Part shown: positions 35,533-47,849 of the stretch, piece after piece
How positions within the stretch are numbered: the first letter of the stretch is position 1
Layout: the number at the start of each line of letters is the position of its first letter
NCBI GenBank assembly: GCA_905250075.1
Contig: CAJNOP010000336.1
Coordinates: 26,786 to 90,785 of the forward strand
Direction: 5' to 3'
DNA from: Rotaria sp. Silwood1
Taxonomy: Eukaryota > Rotifera > Eurotatoria > Philodinida > Philodinidae
DNA: 64,000 nt
Translations under genes and position numbers: made by a program
The notes under the pieces: model-generated
The model's database searches: none
What the model saw: only the letters and a program-made list of their open reading frames with translations
Told to the model about the DNA's origin: nothing

Positions 35533-36060
35533 ATGAGTGAAATCAATCAAATCGAAGAAGCTAAACCAACTGGTAACAATCCAACGCATGATCAGATGAT
35601 GCGCCATTTGCGTCGTGCTAATCAAATTGCAAAACGTGCATTGCAGTTTGGTCATCATCCATTTGGCTGTATACTTGTTGCATCTGATAATGAAACCATA
35701 TTGATGGAACAGGGTAATATTGATACAGTTAATCACGCTGAATCAACGCTTGCTCGAATGGCTTGTACAAATTTTTCATCAGAATATCTTTGGCGTTGCA
35801 CACTTTATACGACATTTGAACCCTGTGCTATGTGTGCTGCTACTTTATATTGGGCCAATATTGGACAAATCGTTTTTGGTGCTACTGAGAAACGTTTACT
35901 CGAACTCACTGGTAGTAATGAAAACAATCCAACACTGGATATTCCGTGCCGTTATGTATTTCAACATGGTCAAAAAAAAATTGAAGTATGGGGTCCTTTT
36001 CCTGAACTGGAAAACGAATTCATCGAATTACATAGAGGATTTTGGAAAATAAGCAAATAG
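35533..36060 (+). CDS. Guanine-deaminase-like CMP/dCMP-deaminase-fold nucleoside deaminase (175 aa, single exon)
   Basis: Starts at ATG 35533 (MSEINQIEEAKPTG) and ends at TAG 36058-36060 with no intron. The zinc-deaminase motifs are complete: NHAESTLARM supplies the zinc-binding His and catalytic Glu, and EPCAMCAATLYWANI supplies the P-C-x-x-C zinc ligands. The following IVFGATEKRLLELTG and NPTLDIPCRYVFQHGQKKIE match the small bacterial-type guanine deaminases and related tRNA/nucleoside deaminases. The expected reaction is hydrolytic deamination of guanine or a related base, giving xanthine in purine salvage; substrate is inferred from family resemblance. The length fits a compact deaminase of about 155-180 residues. 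Lack of introns in an intron-rich neighbourhood is compatible with horizontal acquisition from bacteria or fungi or with retroposition, but codon use looks ordinary for this window. Confidence 0.85.
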   Translation: MSEINQIEEAKPTGNNPTHDQMMRHLRRANQIAKRALQFGHHPFGCILVASDNETILMEQGNIDTVNHAESTLARMACTNFSSEYLWRCTLYTTFEPCAMCAATLYWANIGQIVFGATEKRLLELTGSNENNPTLDIPCRYVFQHGQKKIEVWGPFPELENEFIELHRGFWKISK

Positions 36061-36314
36061 TTGCTTTTCTGTTTCGTAGTTTATTCCTTGAGAAAATTGA
36101 AGAATGTTTATTTTTTAATTCAATGTTTTAATTATGCTTTTATTAGATCATTATTATTGATAAAAAAAGACGAAAAAGGTGAAATTATGCATTATTCATT
36201 ATGCTGAACCGTACAATTTACTTCTGTTCCTTTTTTTTTAGTTGTTAGAGAGAAAAAAGAGTAAAGAATTTCAAATGAATATCTCTCAACAAATATGCAT
36301 GTGAATTCATCTAG

Positions 36315-36587
36315 TTGATAAACATGAACGAGGGGTGTCCGAGGACTGACATTTGTGAATTCTCTCAATTCCTAAAAACACCAGCTAAAAGCGACATATT
36401 CCTCGAGGAACTGAGAACTGACCCTCAAGCACTTCATGCGACCTCCTCGGTTCCTCATCGATTCCATCTCGTGAATAAATCACAATTCATTGCAACGACA
36501 GTTCCCAAACCACGATACCTTCTCATTTTCTTCCGTGGCAATCGACCACCAACAATCCCTCAGATAAGGAATCGAGGAAATAACTAG
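36315..36587 (+). CDS. Doubtful open frame in a GC-richer patch
   Basis: Ninety codons, MINMNEGCPRTDICEFSQFL onward, ending NRPPTIPQIRNRGNN. The stretch about 36330-36650 is richer in C and G than its surroundings and repeats GAACTGAC/GAGGAACTGA motifs, so the open frame may simply reflect composition. No domain or splice partner was found. Confidence 0.18.
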   Translation: MINMNEGCPRTDICEFSQFLKTPAKSDIFLEELRTDPQALHATSSVPHRFHLVNKSQFIATTVPKPRYLLIFFRGNRPPTIPQIRNRGNN

Positions 36588-36688
36588 AACTAACCGTCAA
36601 TACCGATCGGGGGAACTGACACCAACATTAGCCATCATCATTCAAATCCCATAAGAAGGACACAGAAAACAACAATTACCACAGAAGG

Positions 36689-36855
36689 GTGTTGGTGTGG
36701 GTGTGTGAGTATGGATGTAAAAGTTGTTTTTCTCTTCACCCACTCCCACGTCTACAGCCACAGCCACAGCCACACCCCACAGCCACACCCCACCCACACC
36801 CCACACCCAAACCCCCACACCCACCCCCACACCCACACCACCCACACCCACACCC
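36689..36855. repeat. Telomere-like tract directly 5' of a coding exon
   Basis: G-rich GGTGTTGGTGTGGGTGTGTG (36689-36708) is followed by about 35 bp of mixed sequence and then about 115 bp of C-rich sequence (CCCACAC, CCACACCCACCCC, CACAGCCACACC) ending ACACCCACACCC. Only 15 bases separate the C-rich end from the start of the coiled-coil exon at 36871, the arrangement expected of a left chromosome end capped with telomere repeat. Confidence 0.7.
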
Positions 36856-36870
36856 TGAATAAATAATTAG

Positions 36871-37251
36871 ATGAAATTGAAGTTACTCGTGATCTTTTTC
36901 GACAAACACTAAATGAACAAACATCAGAACCAGAAAATTATCTTTTAGTACAACAAATTAATGATTTGGAACGTGATTCAATTGAAAAAATTCGACAAAC
37001 AGCAGATGAAGTAAGAAAATTATTACTACACTACACAGCTAAACATATTCCTGACATAGAAATTGAGTTGAATAAATTCACTGATCAATTGAGACAAAGT
37101 CGTCATGAAAATGATTTGGTTGAAACAGATTTATATCGATGGAAAAATCAACTTATTCAACTAAGTGATGAACTCAACAAACCATCAAATATTACAATTC
37201 GACAAGATTCAAAATCACTTGTGAACAGAATTTATGTTGATATATCAACTA
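36871..37251 (+). CDS. Coiled-coil exon of a truncated RING/B-box-NHL-type gene
   Basis: The exon opens after acceptor ATAATTAG and ends at donor GTAAGT (37252), 127 codons, phase 1 at both ends. It encodes a long charged helix: RDLFRQTLNEQTSEPENYLL, LERDSIEKIRQTADEVRKLL, and IELNKFTDQLRQSRHENDLV, typical of the coiled coil that follows RING/B-box domains in TRIM-like proteins. Many bdelloid genes of this shape end in NHL repeats, and an NHL gene begins about 1 kb downstream. The upstream exons that should encode the RING/B-box are absent: the sequence before the exon is the telomere-like tract. I could not splice this exon in frame to the NHL part, so one gene or two remains open. Confidence 0.55.
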
Positions 37252-38203
37252 GTAAGTGTTGTTCATATGTATAATAATTCTATAAAAGATAGCGAACTCA
37301 TCTGAGAATGGTTCACATTTTGAAATTTATCTTAGTAACAATTGTATCTTATCGATGAAACTTTACAAGTTCATAATATTTACATAAAACTATACTGAAG
37401 AAAATAACAATCGGAGTAGACTTTTGTAAGAATGTTATTGTGAAAAAATAGTTTGAAATAAATCTTTCTTAAAAAGAATTTGATATATGAAAAAACAGAT
37501 TCAAAGAAAATATTACTTGCAATGAAACGATTCTCGTGAGTTGAACCTGTGAAAACAATCTATTCGGAGTATGTCACTGAAAATCTATCTTAAAAAATAT
37601 CTTTATTGATTATATTTTACCGAAATATCATGTCTGTTTGATTCATATCTACGCAGTAAATTCTTACCTTGAATATGTCAGCCTAAAACTACTCAAGGAA
37701 CTTTTCATAGTAGAGTGTGATCAAGAAAATGAATTCTGTATTCTATTGTCATTAATCAAGTTATTATCTTTTTATATTTTGATTCGTTTTCAATTTATCA
37801 AAATTTGAAAAAGAATGAAAAAATTATGGAAACAGTAACTACGTGGAAGCTGACATAGTTTTCTTTTTATGATAACTCATCAAACTATGTTGCACTATTT
37901 ATAAAATCAAAGTGAATGGAACTTTTTCAGAAAAGCTCACTGGGAGCAGTTAAGAAAAAAGTAAACATAGGTGCATTACGTTTGGTAATTATCTAAGAGA
38001 CAGTGAAATTTAAATCTTATTGATACGACAAAACAAGAAGAGAAGACCAAGATTGCCAGTTCGACAAATATCCAAATGCAATTAGAAGTTCAATAGAAAA
38101 AAAACTGTTATGATTAGTTATTCGACTATACAAACGGTGTAGAGTGAATCTTGAATAATGAAACATTCTTGTTGTAAATAAAGATATTTTTTTTCTCACA
38201 ATT
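37252..38203. other. Non-coding stretch between coiled-coil exon and NHL gene
   Basis: AT-rich with no recognisable exon. It would be an intron if the two flanking coding segments belong to one gene. Confidence 0.35.
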
Positions 38204-38282
38204 ATGCTGAAGTCGATTGCACAGAATAAAAGCAAGACTTTTCATCATCATAAACTTCTGTCTCATTGTAGTAACATCATGC

Positions 38283-39227
38283 ATGATGAAAACTAATGGT
38301 AACACAAGATGGTTACAAAATGATATCACTGTTGCTGGAGGTAACCAAAGAGGGAATAGGTTAAATCAACTTTATTATTCATGGGGCATATGTATTCATG
38401 ACGATGAACACACAATGTATATCGCTGATACTTTTAATCATCGCATTATAGAATGGAAGTATGGAGCAACAAATGGACAAGTCGTGGCGGGTGGAAATGG
38501 AGCAGGAAATCGAATGAATCAGTTGAATGTACCAACAGATGTGATTATCGATAAAGAGAATGATTGTCTTATTATCTGCGACCAAGGAAATAGTAGAGTG
38601 GTTCGATGGCCTCGTCGGAATCGCACAATTGGACAAACTGTCATTTCCGATGTTTGATGCTACGGACTAGCAATGGATAACGATGAGTATTTTTATGTTC
38701 CTGACTTCAAAAAGCATGAAGTTAGACGATGGAGAATAGGAGATAGTTATGGAATAGTAGTAGCAGGTGGTCATGGACAAGGTCATCGTCTCGATCAACT
38801 CAATAGTCCTTGTTATATCTTTATCGATCAAGATTATTCAGTGTATATATCAGATGAGAAGAATCATCGTGTGATGAAATGGATAAAAGGTGCAACAGAA
38901 GGAATTATCGTTGCGGGTAGTCAAGGTCAAGGACATGGTCTAGCTCAATTGTCTTGTCCCTGTGGAGTAATTGTTGATCAGTTAGGTACTGTCTATGTGG
39001 CAGATTGTGACAACAATCGAGTAATGTGCTGGTCAAAAGAGGCTAAACAAGGTACTATAGTTGTTGGTGGAAATAATGAAGGAAAGCAATCGAATCAACT
39101 CTATTATCCTCAAGATTTATCATTTGATCGACAATACAATCTCTATGTTGTTGATTATGGCGACGATCGAATACAACGATTCAATATTGATTCAAGTTCT
39201 AGTTGGTCGGGATATAGAGAAACTTAG
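38283..39227 (+). pseudogene. NHL-repeat beta-propeller protein with one in-frame stop
   Basis: One open frame from ATG 38283 to TAG 39225-39227 is interrupted only by TGA at 38655-38657. Six NHL blades are visible, marked by MYIADTFNHRIIEWK, LIICDQGNSRVVRWP, YVPDFKKHEVRRW, VYISDEKNHRVMKW, VYVADCDNNRVMCW and LYVVDYGDDRIQRF, each followed by a VVAGG-type segment. This fits a six-bladed propeller, a protein- or RNA-binding module. The stop falls between blades 2 and 3, where ISDV-stop-CYGLAMD replaces what should be an Asp- or Asn-containing turn. GTTTGATGC against expected GTTGATTGC suggests a pair of compensating one-base changes or a base-call problem. The frame extends upstream to 38211 with a hydrophobic stretch (LFIIINFCLIVVTSC) but no ATG, perhaps from an upstream exon. 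No frameshift elsewhere, so decay is recent or the stop is an error. Confidence 0.75.
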
Positions 39228-39238
39228 AATGAACTGTC

Positions 39239-39321
39239 GTGGGTGTGGGTGGAAAAGAGATAGAAGAAGACTTATACTCACACACACACACCCATACTAA
39301 TACTCATACCCACACCCAATT
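39239..39321. repeat. Telomere-like palindrome just after the NHL gene
   Basis: GTGGGTGTGGGTGG starts 11 bases after the NHL stop codon. After about 35 bp it is followed by CACACACACACCCATAC and ACCCACACCCAA. With the tract at 36689-36855 it brackets the coiled-coil/NHL block. Confidence 0.6.
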
Positions 39322-39456
39322 TTCGAACCTCAGTAGACGGCCAAGTAGAAAGACAAACAACAATTGGATGACGATTGAAAATATCCAACATGATTTTCTA
39401 GAGATTAACCTTCATTAAAATCTTGGACATTATTAATGCAGAGCAGCATTTAATTG

Positions 39457-40067
39457 ACAAATAACTATTATCGAAATTTAAAAAAAAAGGCTATCGGGCA
39501 AAATGCTTACAACTTTTGAACGAAGATAGCTAGAGCCCTGCGGTTTTCACCATTCGAAAGGGAAGATAAGGGGACGCCTTTTTCTCCAATATTGTGTAGG
39601 ACGAAATCATTTAAAAATCAGTCATTTCTACGAAACATCGAAAAAATGTATACAAAACGGCCTGCCATTCAGTTGAAATTTAGACGAAAAGTAAGAAAAT
39701 ATGCTTAAAAATTAAAAGAACTCTATAGTTTTCGTGCAATTGAATAGACAAGTTTATTTGTTCAACATTAGGAGGTGGAAAGATAATCATTCGAACTATA
39801 TCTTGAACTATACATCTGAAGTTTCTCTATCTAGAGCAGATGTCAGAACCAAAATTTCATCGGAATGACAGATCGTTTTCATGCATTTTTTCGATGTTTT
39901 GTAGAAATGACTGATTTTTAAAAGATTTCGTCCTATACAATATTGGAGAAAAAGGCGTCCCCTTGTCTTCCCTTTCGAATAGTGAAAACCGCAGGGCTCT
40001 GGCTATCTTCGTTCAAAAGTTATAAGCATTTTGCCCGTTGGCCTTTTTTTAAAATTTCGATAATAGG
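39457..40067. mobile_element. Foldback element, arms about 185 bp, with possible 8-bp target duplication
   Basis: Outer ends CTATTATCGAAATTT (39465) and AAATTTCGATAATAG (to 40066) are perfect inverted repeats. Pairing continues through GGGCAAAATGCTTA with TAAGCATTTTGCCC, GCCCTGCGGTTTTCAC with GTGAAAACCGCAGGGC, and GACGCCTTTTTCTCCAATAT with ATATTGGAGAAAAAGGCGTC up to about 39650 and from 39883. The spacer is about 230 bp and non-coding. TTTAATTG occurs at 39449-39456 and 40068-40075, consistent with a target duplication if the element has a few unpaired terminal bases at the left. Non-autonomous. Confidence 0.65.
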
Positions 40068-40075
40068 TTTAATTG

Positions 40076-40681
40076 TCGATGCTATTGCAATGAATCAAAA
40101 GTATACGAGTGGATTACTGAATGAAGTTCAAGATCAAACGCTACTAATCCATGGTTTGACAACCTTTGTCTCTCAAACTTGAATAACTAATAAAAATTTC
40201 GATGACTAATGTTTCAAATGCATCAATCCTTTTTTCATAATTGATCTTTAGGCTATATTTCGAAAAGTATTACCGATGATGTTTTTATCAATGAAATCGA
40301 CACCCTTATGCTCCACAGGAAACCTAAAAAAGGTCTATGGTAGAAATAGAGAATAGATTCGAACTACTTCGCCACATGTTACCTATAGTTATATTGTTGG
40401 GACTCATGATTCGTTAGTTTGACGAGATTTTTGTAAGCAATGATGAATGCAGTTTTCTAGTTGGTTGAACAGACTCATCTTTTTGTGAGCATGACCTTAT
40501 CTTTCAGAAAATGAAACAACAAGGCAAGTTTATCATTGTTTATCAATATAGTTCTTCGAAGAAATCAATTTTTTTTTATTTCGCATTACATAAACACAAG
40601 AAATGATCGAACAGAAGGAGAGCGAGAAAAAACGAAGAAGATAACGATTTTGTTTACATAAAGAAAGAACAAGACAAAAAT
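40076..40681. other. Non-coding stretch 3' of VPS4
   Basis: No exon was recognised. It presumably includes the VPS4 3' UTR on the minus strand. Confidence 0.4.
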
Positions 40682-42563
<1,882 letters not shown>

Positions 42564-45157
42564 CGTTTTTTAACGACGATAGAATACTACAAAAATAATC
42601 AATAGATGAAAACTTTTGAAATACTATCAAAGCAATCATTAACTGTTCACACAGTCTGGGAGAGTCGCGAGTTCAATTACGGATATAGTACTTGAATTTT
42701 AAATCATTGTTTGAAAGAAAAAAATATCTATAGACAAACGTGGTTTTTTTTTGTCGTCATATATGGAAATCTCCAGCTATTCATTATTGATTTCCACATT
42801 TCAAAAATGGATTTTAGATATGTACTCGTCACATTTTCACAGTCTGAACAAGCTTTTCTCAGAGACGATCAAACATTCAAGTTAGATGAACGGTTGGTTA
42901 ACCGAAATCGTGAGTCAGGTGTTGAGAAGGAAGCGATGATAACCTGTCGACTGAAAAGTAATAAATCGGCAAACTGCGATTCGTGCCGTCAGTCGACTTA
43001 AAAATTGTTTAACTATGCGAATAGTTCATGAGAGAACATAGTCAACTGGTAATCACCAATCGAACTCATTTCTTGTTCACAAATTATTCACGTAAAACTA
43101 GCGACAATAATGCACACAAAAAAAGAAACGAAAACAAATATATATTTGAAGAAAAAGCAACCAATAAAATATCTTACCTGATGTTGATACAAAGCAACAA
43201 AAAAAAATCCCACGTGTTGTTAATTTTTCTGCATATATCAAGCAAATCGAATCCTTTACTACGTTCATCACATCTCTCGCGTTAATTGTTAAAAGCAGTA
43301 AATTACTTAATCTACCATTGACTAACAAAAATGTGTTCGAAATAAAAGCGTGCAGAGTCTCCGTCAACGAGATGATAGTCAACCAACAGACTCATGCCGG
43401 AACATCATGAAAAAGCACATTTACTATGAGAAGAACGACATCTCATACAGAGAATGAAATGAGAGAAAAATACGATTACTAATTTTGCATGTAGAATGGC
43501 GCAATACACAATGAGTCATATCCACTGGAAAAGAAAAACGAAGCGAATAAAACCAGGTAAAGAGACAACACAGTGACAGACATTACTAATAGTGTATTGT
43601 CGAAAAAAAATCTGTTACGTTCTGTTGAATTACACAACAATCTTCTTGTCTAGGTAAGGAGAAATTTTTTCATCACATTTCTCTCTGTCTCTCTTATAAC
43701 AATGTTACACATTGCACAACTCAGCGGAAATGTGGACTTTGCATACGAAAGAGCATGAGTCAATATTGTTTTCAGACGATTCATACATATTAATTTCAAC
43801 ATTAGTCTCTCCATATCGATTCATATTTTATTCAACAGATAGACAATAAAAAAATAGATAATAATACACTAAAGGAAGTGAAATGAAAAAATTTCACGGC
43901 AACAAAAAAAGATTTGTTTGTTTATGGCGGATTCATCCTATATAAACGTCTGATTTGAACTTGAAAATTACAACATGAAAAATTCGTTTTCTCTATGGAC
44001 ACTACGTATCTATGATAAAGGAATGATTTCGCCAAGTCCGAAATATAATTTATTATAATTGAATTTCGTCTGCAATACGCATAATCATCTTCGTCGCACA
44101 AAGTCCAATTCCAACGTTATCGATCGACACGACATATTCGATGGGTAATGCAGCAAGTAGCACTAAATGTTTTGCATTTTTCTTTCGTTTGCAACCTACT
44201 CATCATTGATTCTGCATCGAGTAGGAAAACAAATGATGGAAAGTATTTAATAAATCTGCAAAAACGTGTGATTTTCTTTCAGTGTTACAATGCGTATTGA
44301 ATGACGTATTGTAAGAGTGAATCAATGTGCCAACACCGAACTACGAACGAAAAGTAGAGTAAGAAGTTATCGAGATGTTATAATCTGATTCTAATGAGGG
44401 TAAATGAACCTAATTTCAGTTCTATTGTTTCAATATTTGTCATACAATAGCAACGAAAGATGATCAAAATTCTATCTGTTCAGCATAAAAATGGTACACT
44501 CGAAGTCACTATTTAACAACGTCGTTAAAATTGCCTAGATAAAGTTTAATAGTTGCCATAGATTTCGATCTTGATCGAGTGAGAATAAAATAAGATTTAT
44601 ATTATATCGACGAAAATCTTTTGATGTGAACAAGTTTTCTTTTATTGTTTTGCTATATTGTGAAATAATAAGATGATAGGAAAGAAAGTATCTTGTCGTT
44701 AAGATACTGAAAATATGATTCTAGGCTTATCATAAAGGATTAATCTTTATTTTTTAGAGCACCGAAATTTTTTATATACTATATATCAACAATTGTCTAT
44801 NNNNNNNNNNNNNNNNNNNNNNNNNNNNNNNNNNNNNNNNNNNNNNNNNNNNNNNNNNNNNNNNNNNNNNNNNNNNNNNNNNNNNNNNNNNNNNNNNNNN
44901 TCATCACACAATTATACTATGTGACAGTATAATTAAGTATCATATGTGTCGTTTTAATTTTATTCTTAAGTTTGCAAACTGTTATCTATAAAACAATACA
45001 AGAATCAAAATCGATTCGATCATGATTGAACCATTCATTGTACTTGAGGATAAGCCTTAGAGCTTAGAGACGAGATTGTTTTATTAAAAGAATTTCTTTC
45101 TAATGAAAATCCAGATACAGATGATGATGAGCGATATGACGGAGCAGTTATATATTG
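42564..45157. other. Intergenic stretch upstream of VPS4, with a 100-N gap
   Basis: Contains the VPS4 promoter region. Open frames at 42711-43001 and 43028-43382 are unsupported by splice sites or domains. The 100-N block at 44801-44900 is probably a scaffold gap of unspecified size, so the order across it is by assembly inference only. Confidence 0.4.
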
Positions 45158-45232
45158 GGTGTGGATGTAAGTGTGACGTGTAGAATACGGATCTCTGATA
45201 TTCAATTATATTGACATTCACACCCGCATTGA
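45158..45232. repeat. Telomere-like hairpin tract
   Basis: TTGGGTGTGGATGTAAGTGTGAC at the left pairs loosely with GACATTCACACCCGCA at the right across about 40 bp. G-rich then C-rich, as in the other tracts. Confidence 0.45.
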
Positions 45233-45415
45233 GTAGTATATCGATTCGAGCTCGGTATGCGATGGAGAATGGTATTGCAGGAATGCATCGATTAAAGAAT
45301 CGATAATTCTGAATTAACGATAGACCAATAAATGAAAGATAGATGGAAATACGAACTAGACCATTGCTAAAGGTAAGAGTATAGTATACTGGTTCTGAGT
45401 CTTCTACATTTACTT

Positions 45416-46073
45416 TGCAGTTCTACTAACGAGGGAACCTTTCCAACTGTCAAATCGCTTTCAAGTCGGAAATATGTGCATAGTGTAGGTCCGAATGAGC
45501 TAGGAATATCCTGAAAAGAGTTCGTGCTGCTAGCTTATTGCTGTCGAGATAATGCATTCTCATGGCATTTTTAAACAGAAAGCCGTGGTCTCCCTCAGGA
45601 ACATTAGAAAAACTGAGTTTTGAATGTTGACTTGAAATTTTGCGTAAAGAAAGGTCTCAATGAGAATAGTTTATTGTGAAAGTTTCAGACATTTTGATTG
45701 GTCCTAGTTTGAAAAAAGAACATCGGAATCCGCCAGTATATATGAGCAATGTACAAGCATGCTTTTTCCATTGCTGTATCTTAAGATAGGAACAAGCAAA
45801 AGATCTGAAACTTTCACAATAAACTATTCACATTGAGATCTTTCTCTGTGCAAAGTTTCAAGTCAAAATTCAAAACTCAGTTTTTCTAATGTTCCTGAGG
45901 GGATCACAGCTTTCTGTTTAAAAAAGCTGTGAAAATGTAATATCTCGGCAGCAATAAGCTAACAGCATGAACCCTTTTCAAGGTATTCATAGCTCATTAG
46001 GACCTACATTATGCGCATGCTTCCGACTTGAAAGTGATTTGACAGTTGGAAAGATTCCCGCGTAACAGTTGGG
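45416..46073. repeat. Long inverted repeat, arms about 285 bp
   Basis: The left arm 45416-45705 pairs with the right arm about 45790-46073. Examples are CCTTTCCAACTGTCAAATC with GATTTGACAGTTGGAAAG, ACTTTCAAGTCGGAA-type sequence with TTCCGACTTGAAAGTG, AGGAACATTAGAAAAACTGA with TCAGTTTTTCTAATGTTCCT, and AATAGTTTATTGTGAAAGTT with AACTTTCACAATAAACTATT. The spacer is about 85 bp. No intact coding, although short frames cross the right arm. Confidence 0.7.
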
Positions 46074-47849
46074 TTTCATCGCGAAAAAGTTTAGTCATGA
46101 TAGTTACATGAGGACTTTTCATCAACAAATCGTCGGGTTGACTATGATCAACAGAAAACTTTTTCAACATTTCGATCACCTTGTATGGCAAAGTTCTAAG
46201 AATGTTCAATGTTTTTTTTTCGGTAGTCTAAGTTCTACCGGAGGAATATTTCCAAGACATGGCTCTCCTAACTTCAAAATATAACGAGTGGGAAGAGTGG
46301 TCATAGCATCAACACGTAAAATTAAGAAATTATTTTTGATTAAAGTATTGATTACGGTTCAGTTTTCCGACTTTCCGAGGTGCGATAATGGGTATTCAAA
46401 TTTGAAGTAGTGCGACATCGTCAATCCTGCGCTTTATTTACACGATATAATCATCCTACCAAATATTTTCCTTTATTGAATGACCATTGCTATAGCTGGT
46501 TGTCTGATAAAGAGCAATAACCGACTCTGGCACCAATTTCACATATGAGTTTAGACATACCATCAGTTTTGATTGAATTAATTCAAGGTAGCCTTATATT
46601 GAAGTTTTCAATATTTGTTGTGTTGATGATTTTTGATAGATTCTCTGAGTGAATGATCGATCTCATGTCTTATTATTCAAATTCGAAAACAGGTGCAATG
46701 ACAATCAAACTGACTAGCTTTTTGATAGCCTCATCTTCCAATATCTGATGGGCTAGAGTCAATTCTAGAAAATCCTCATATCTATAGAGCATAGCAGAGA
46801 TTCTTGACCGCATCATAGACGCGACAGACATTTGTCTTATAATATCCATCATGCATCTATGTGATGAGTATTAGGAAATTTCTAAAGGTAAGTAGAGTCT
46901 AAGTTACTTTTAAATGTGGAGTAGTATATCCCCATACCTGAAAAGACATTTCTCTTTGCGATAAGCTTTCTACTAATGAGTTGTAACTATTTCTAGTCCA
47001 CGAGCTGCTCAACTATGCTTCTACTGACATGAGTTATAAGTTTATTGACAAAAATATCTGATGCATAAACTGAAATTAAAAATATTTCTACAACAAGATT
47101 TTTGAGAAACATGCGGTTTTTTCTTTCAAGAAAGAGTCGGCGAGTGCGTAGGATGAATGCTACCTAGTTAATGTTAGTATTATATTAATATCTCTTATAA
47201 ATTTTTTTATATATTCTTTTAAATATGATTCGCTATCAGAGCATATCAGGTCTCCGATCTTACCTGATGATAGCCTTCAAGCAAGATCGAAATGCGTCAT
47301 AAGTAACTTGGTATTATATTTTTCTTTCGAAATACACACACACGCACACGCCACTCTTGTCCACACCTGAGAAACATCAATGGAACAAAGTATTTTAAAA
47401 TAATGAGAATCTGGTTGCTTGTTTCAATTTTATCATTGATTAATAATGTCGTGTATATTAAGTCTTCGCAAAGAAAATTTGATCTCGTATTATAATTCGA
47501 GAATATATAAAACTAACTAAGCTTTATTAGAGTTTGGATAAAATTATGCTGTTACATGCTGAAAAAAGTTTTCGACAGTATGACAGACACAAATACCCTT
47601 AAATATTAGATAAAACTATGGCTACATAAGTGGTTTATAAAGATAATTAGTTGTGTTAGGGTGTATGAGGATATGAAATAAATGTGTTAAGTGTTTGAAG
47701 TCTCGTGACAGAAGTTTTTTAAAGTTTTTAATTGTACGTCGGTTAAATGTAATGCATCCAACTTCATTGTGAATTCAAAGACAATATTTATAAATCGTAT
47801 TCATTATCTTCGATCATATGTCATTTGAATAAACATAGCAATATTTTTG
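46074..47849. other. Non-coding AT-rich stretch
   Basis: No gene or clear repeat recognised. It grades into the satellite-like region that follows. Confidence 0.35.

Noticed and set aside
38655-38657. Selenocysteine or programmed read-through at TGA in the NHL gene
   Set aside because: The position is a structural turn, not a redox site, and nearby bases look like small indels; a mutation or sequencing error is simpler.
42651-42690. tRNA B-box-like GTTCAATT
   Set aside because: No cloverleaf could be drawn and no A-box is at the right distance.
42711-43382. Frames upstream of VPS4 on both strands
   Set aside because: They overlap each other, lack splice support and lie in the expected promoter region.
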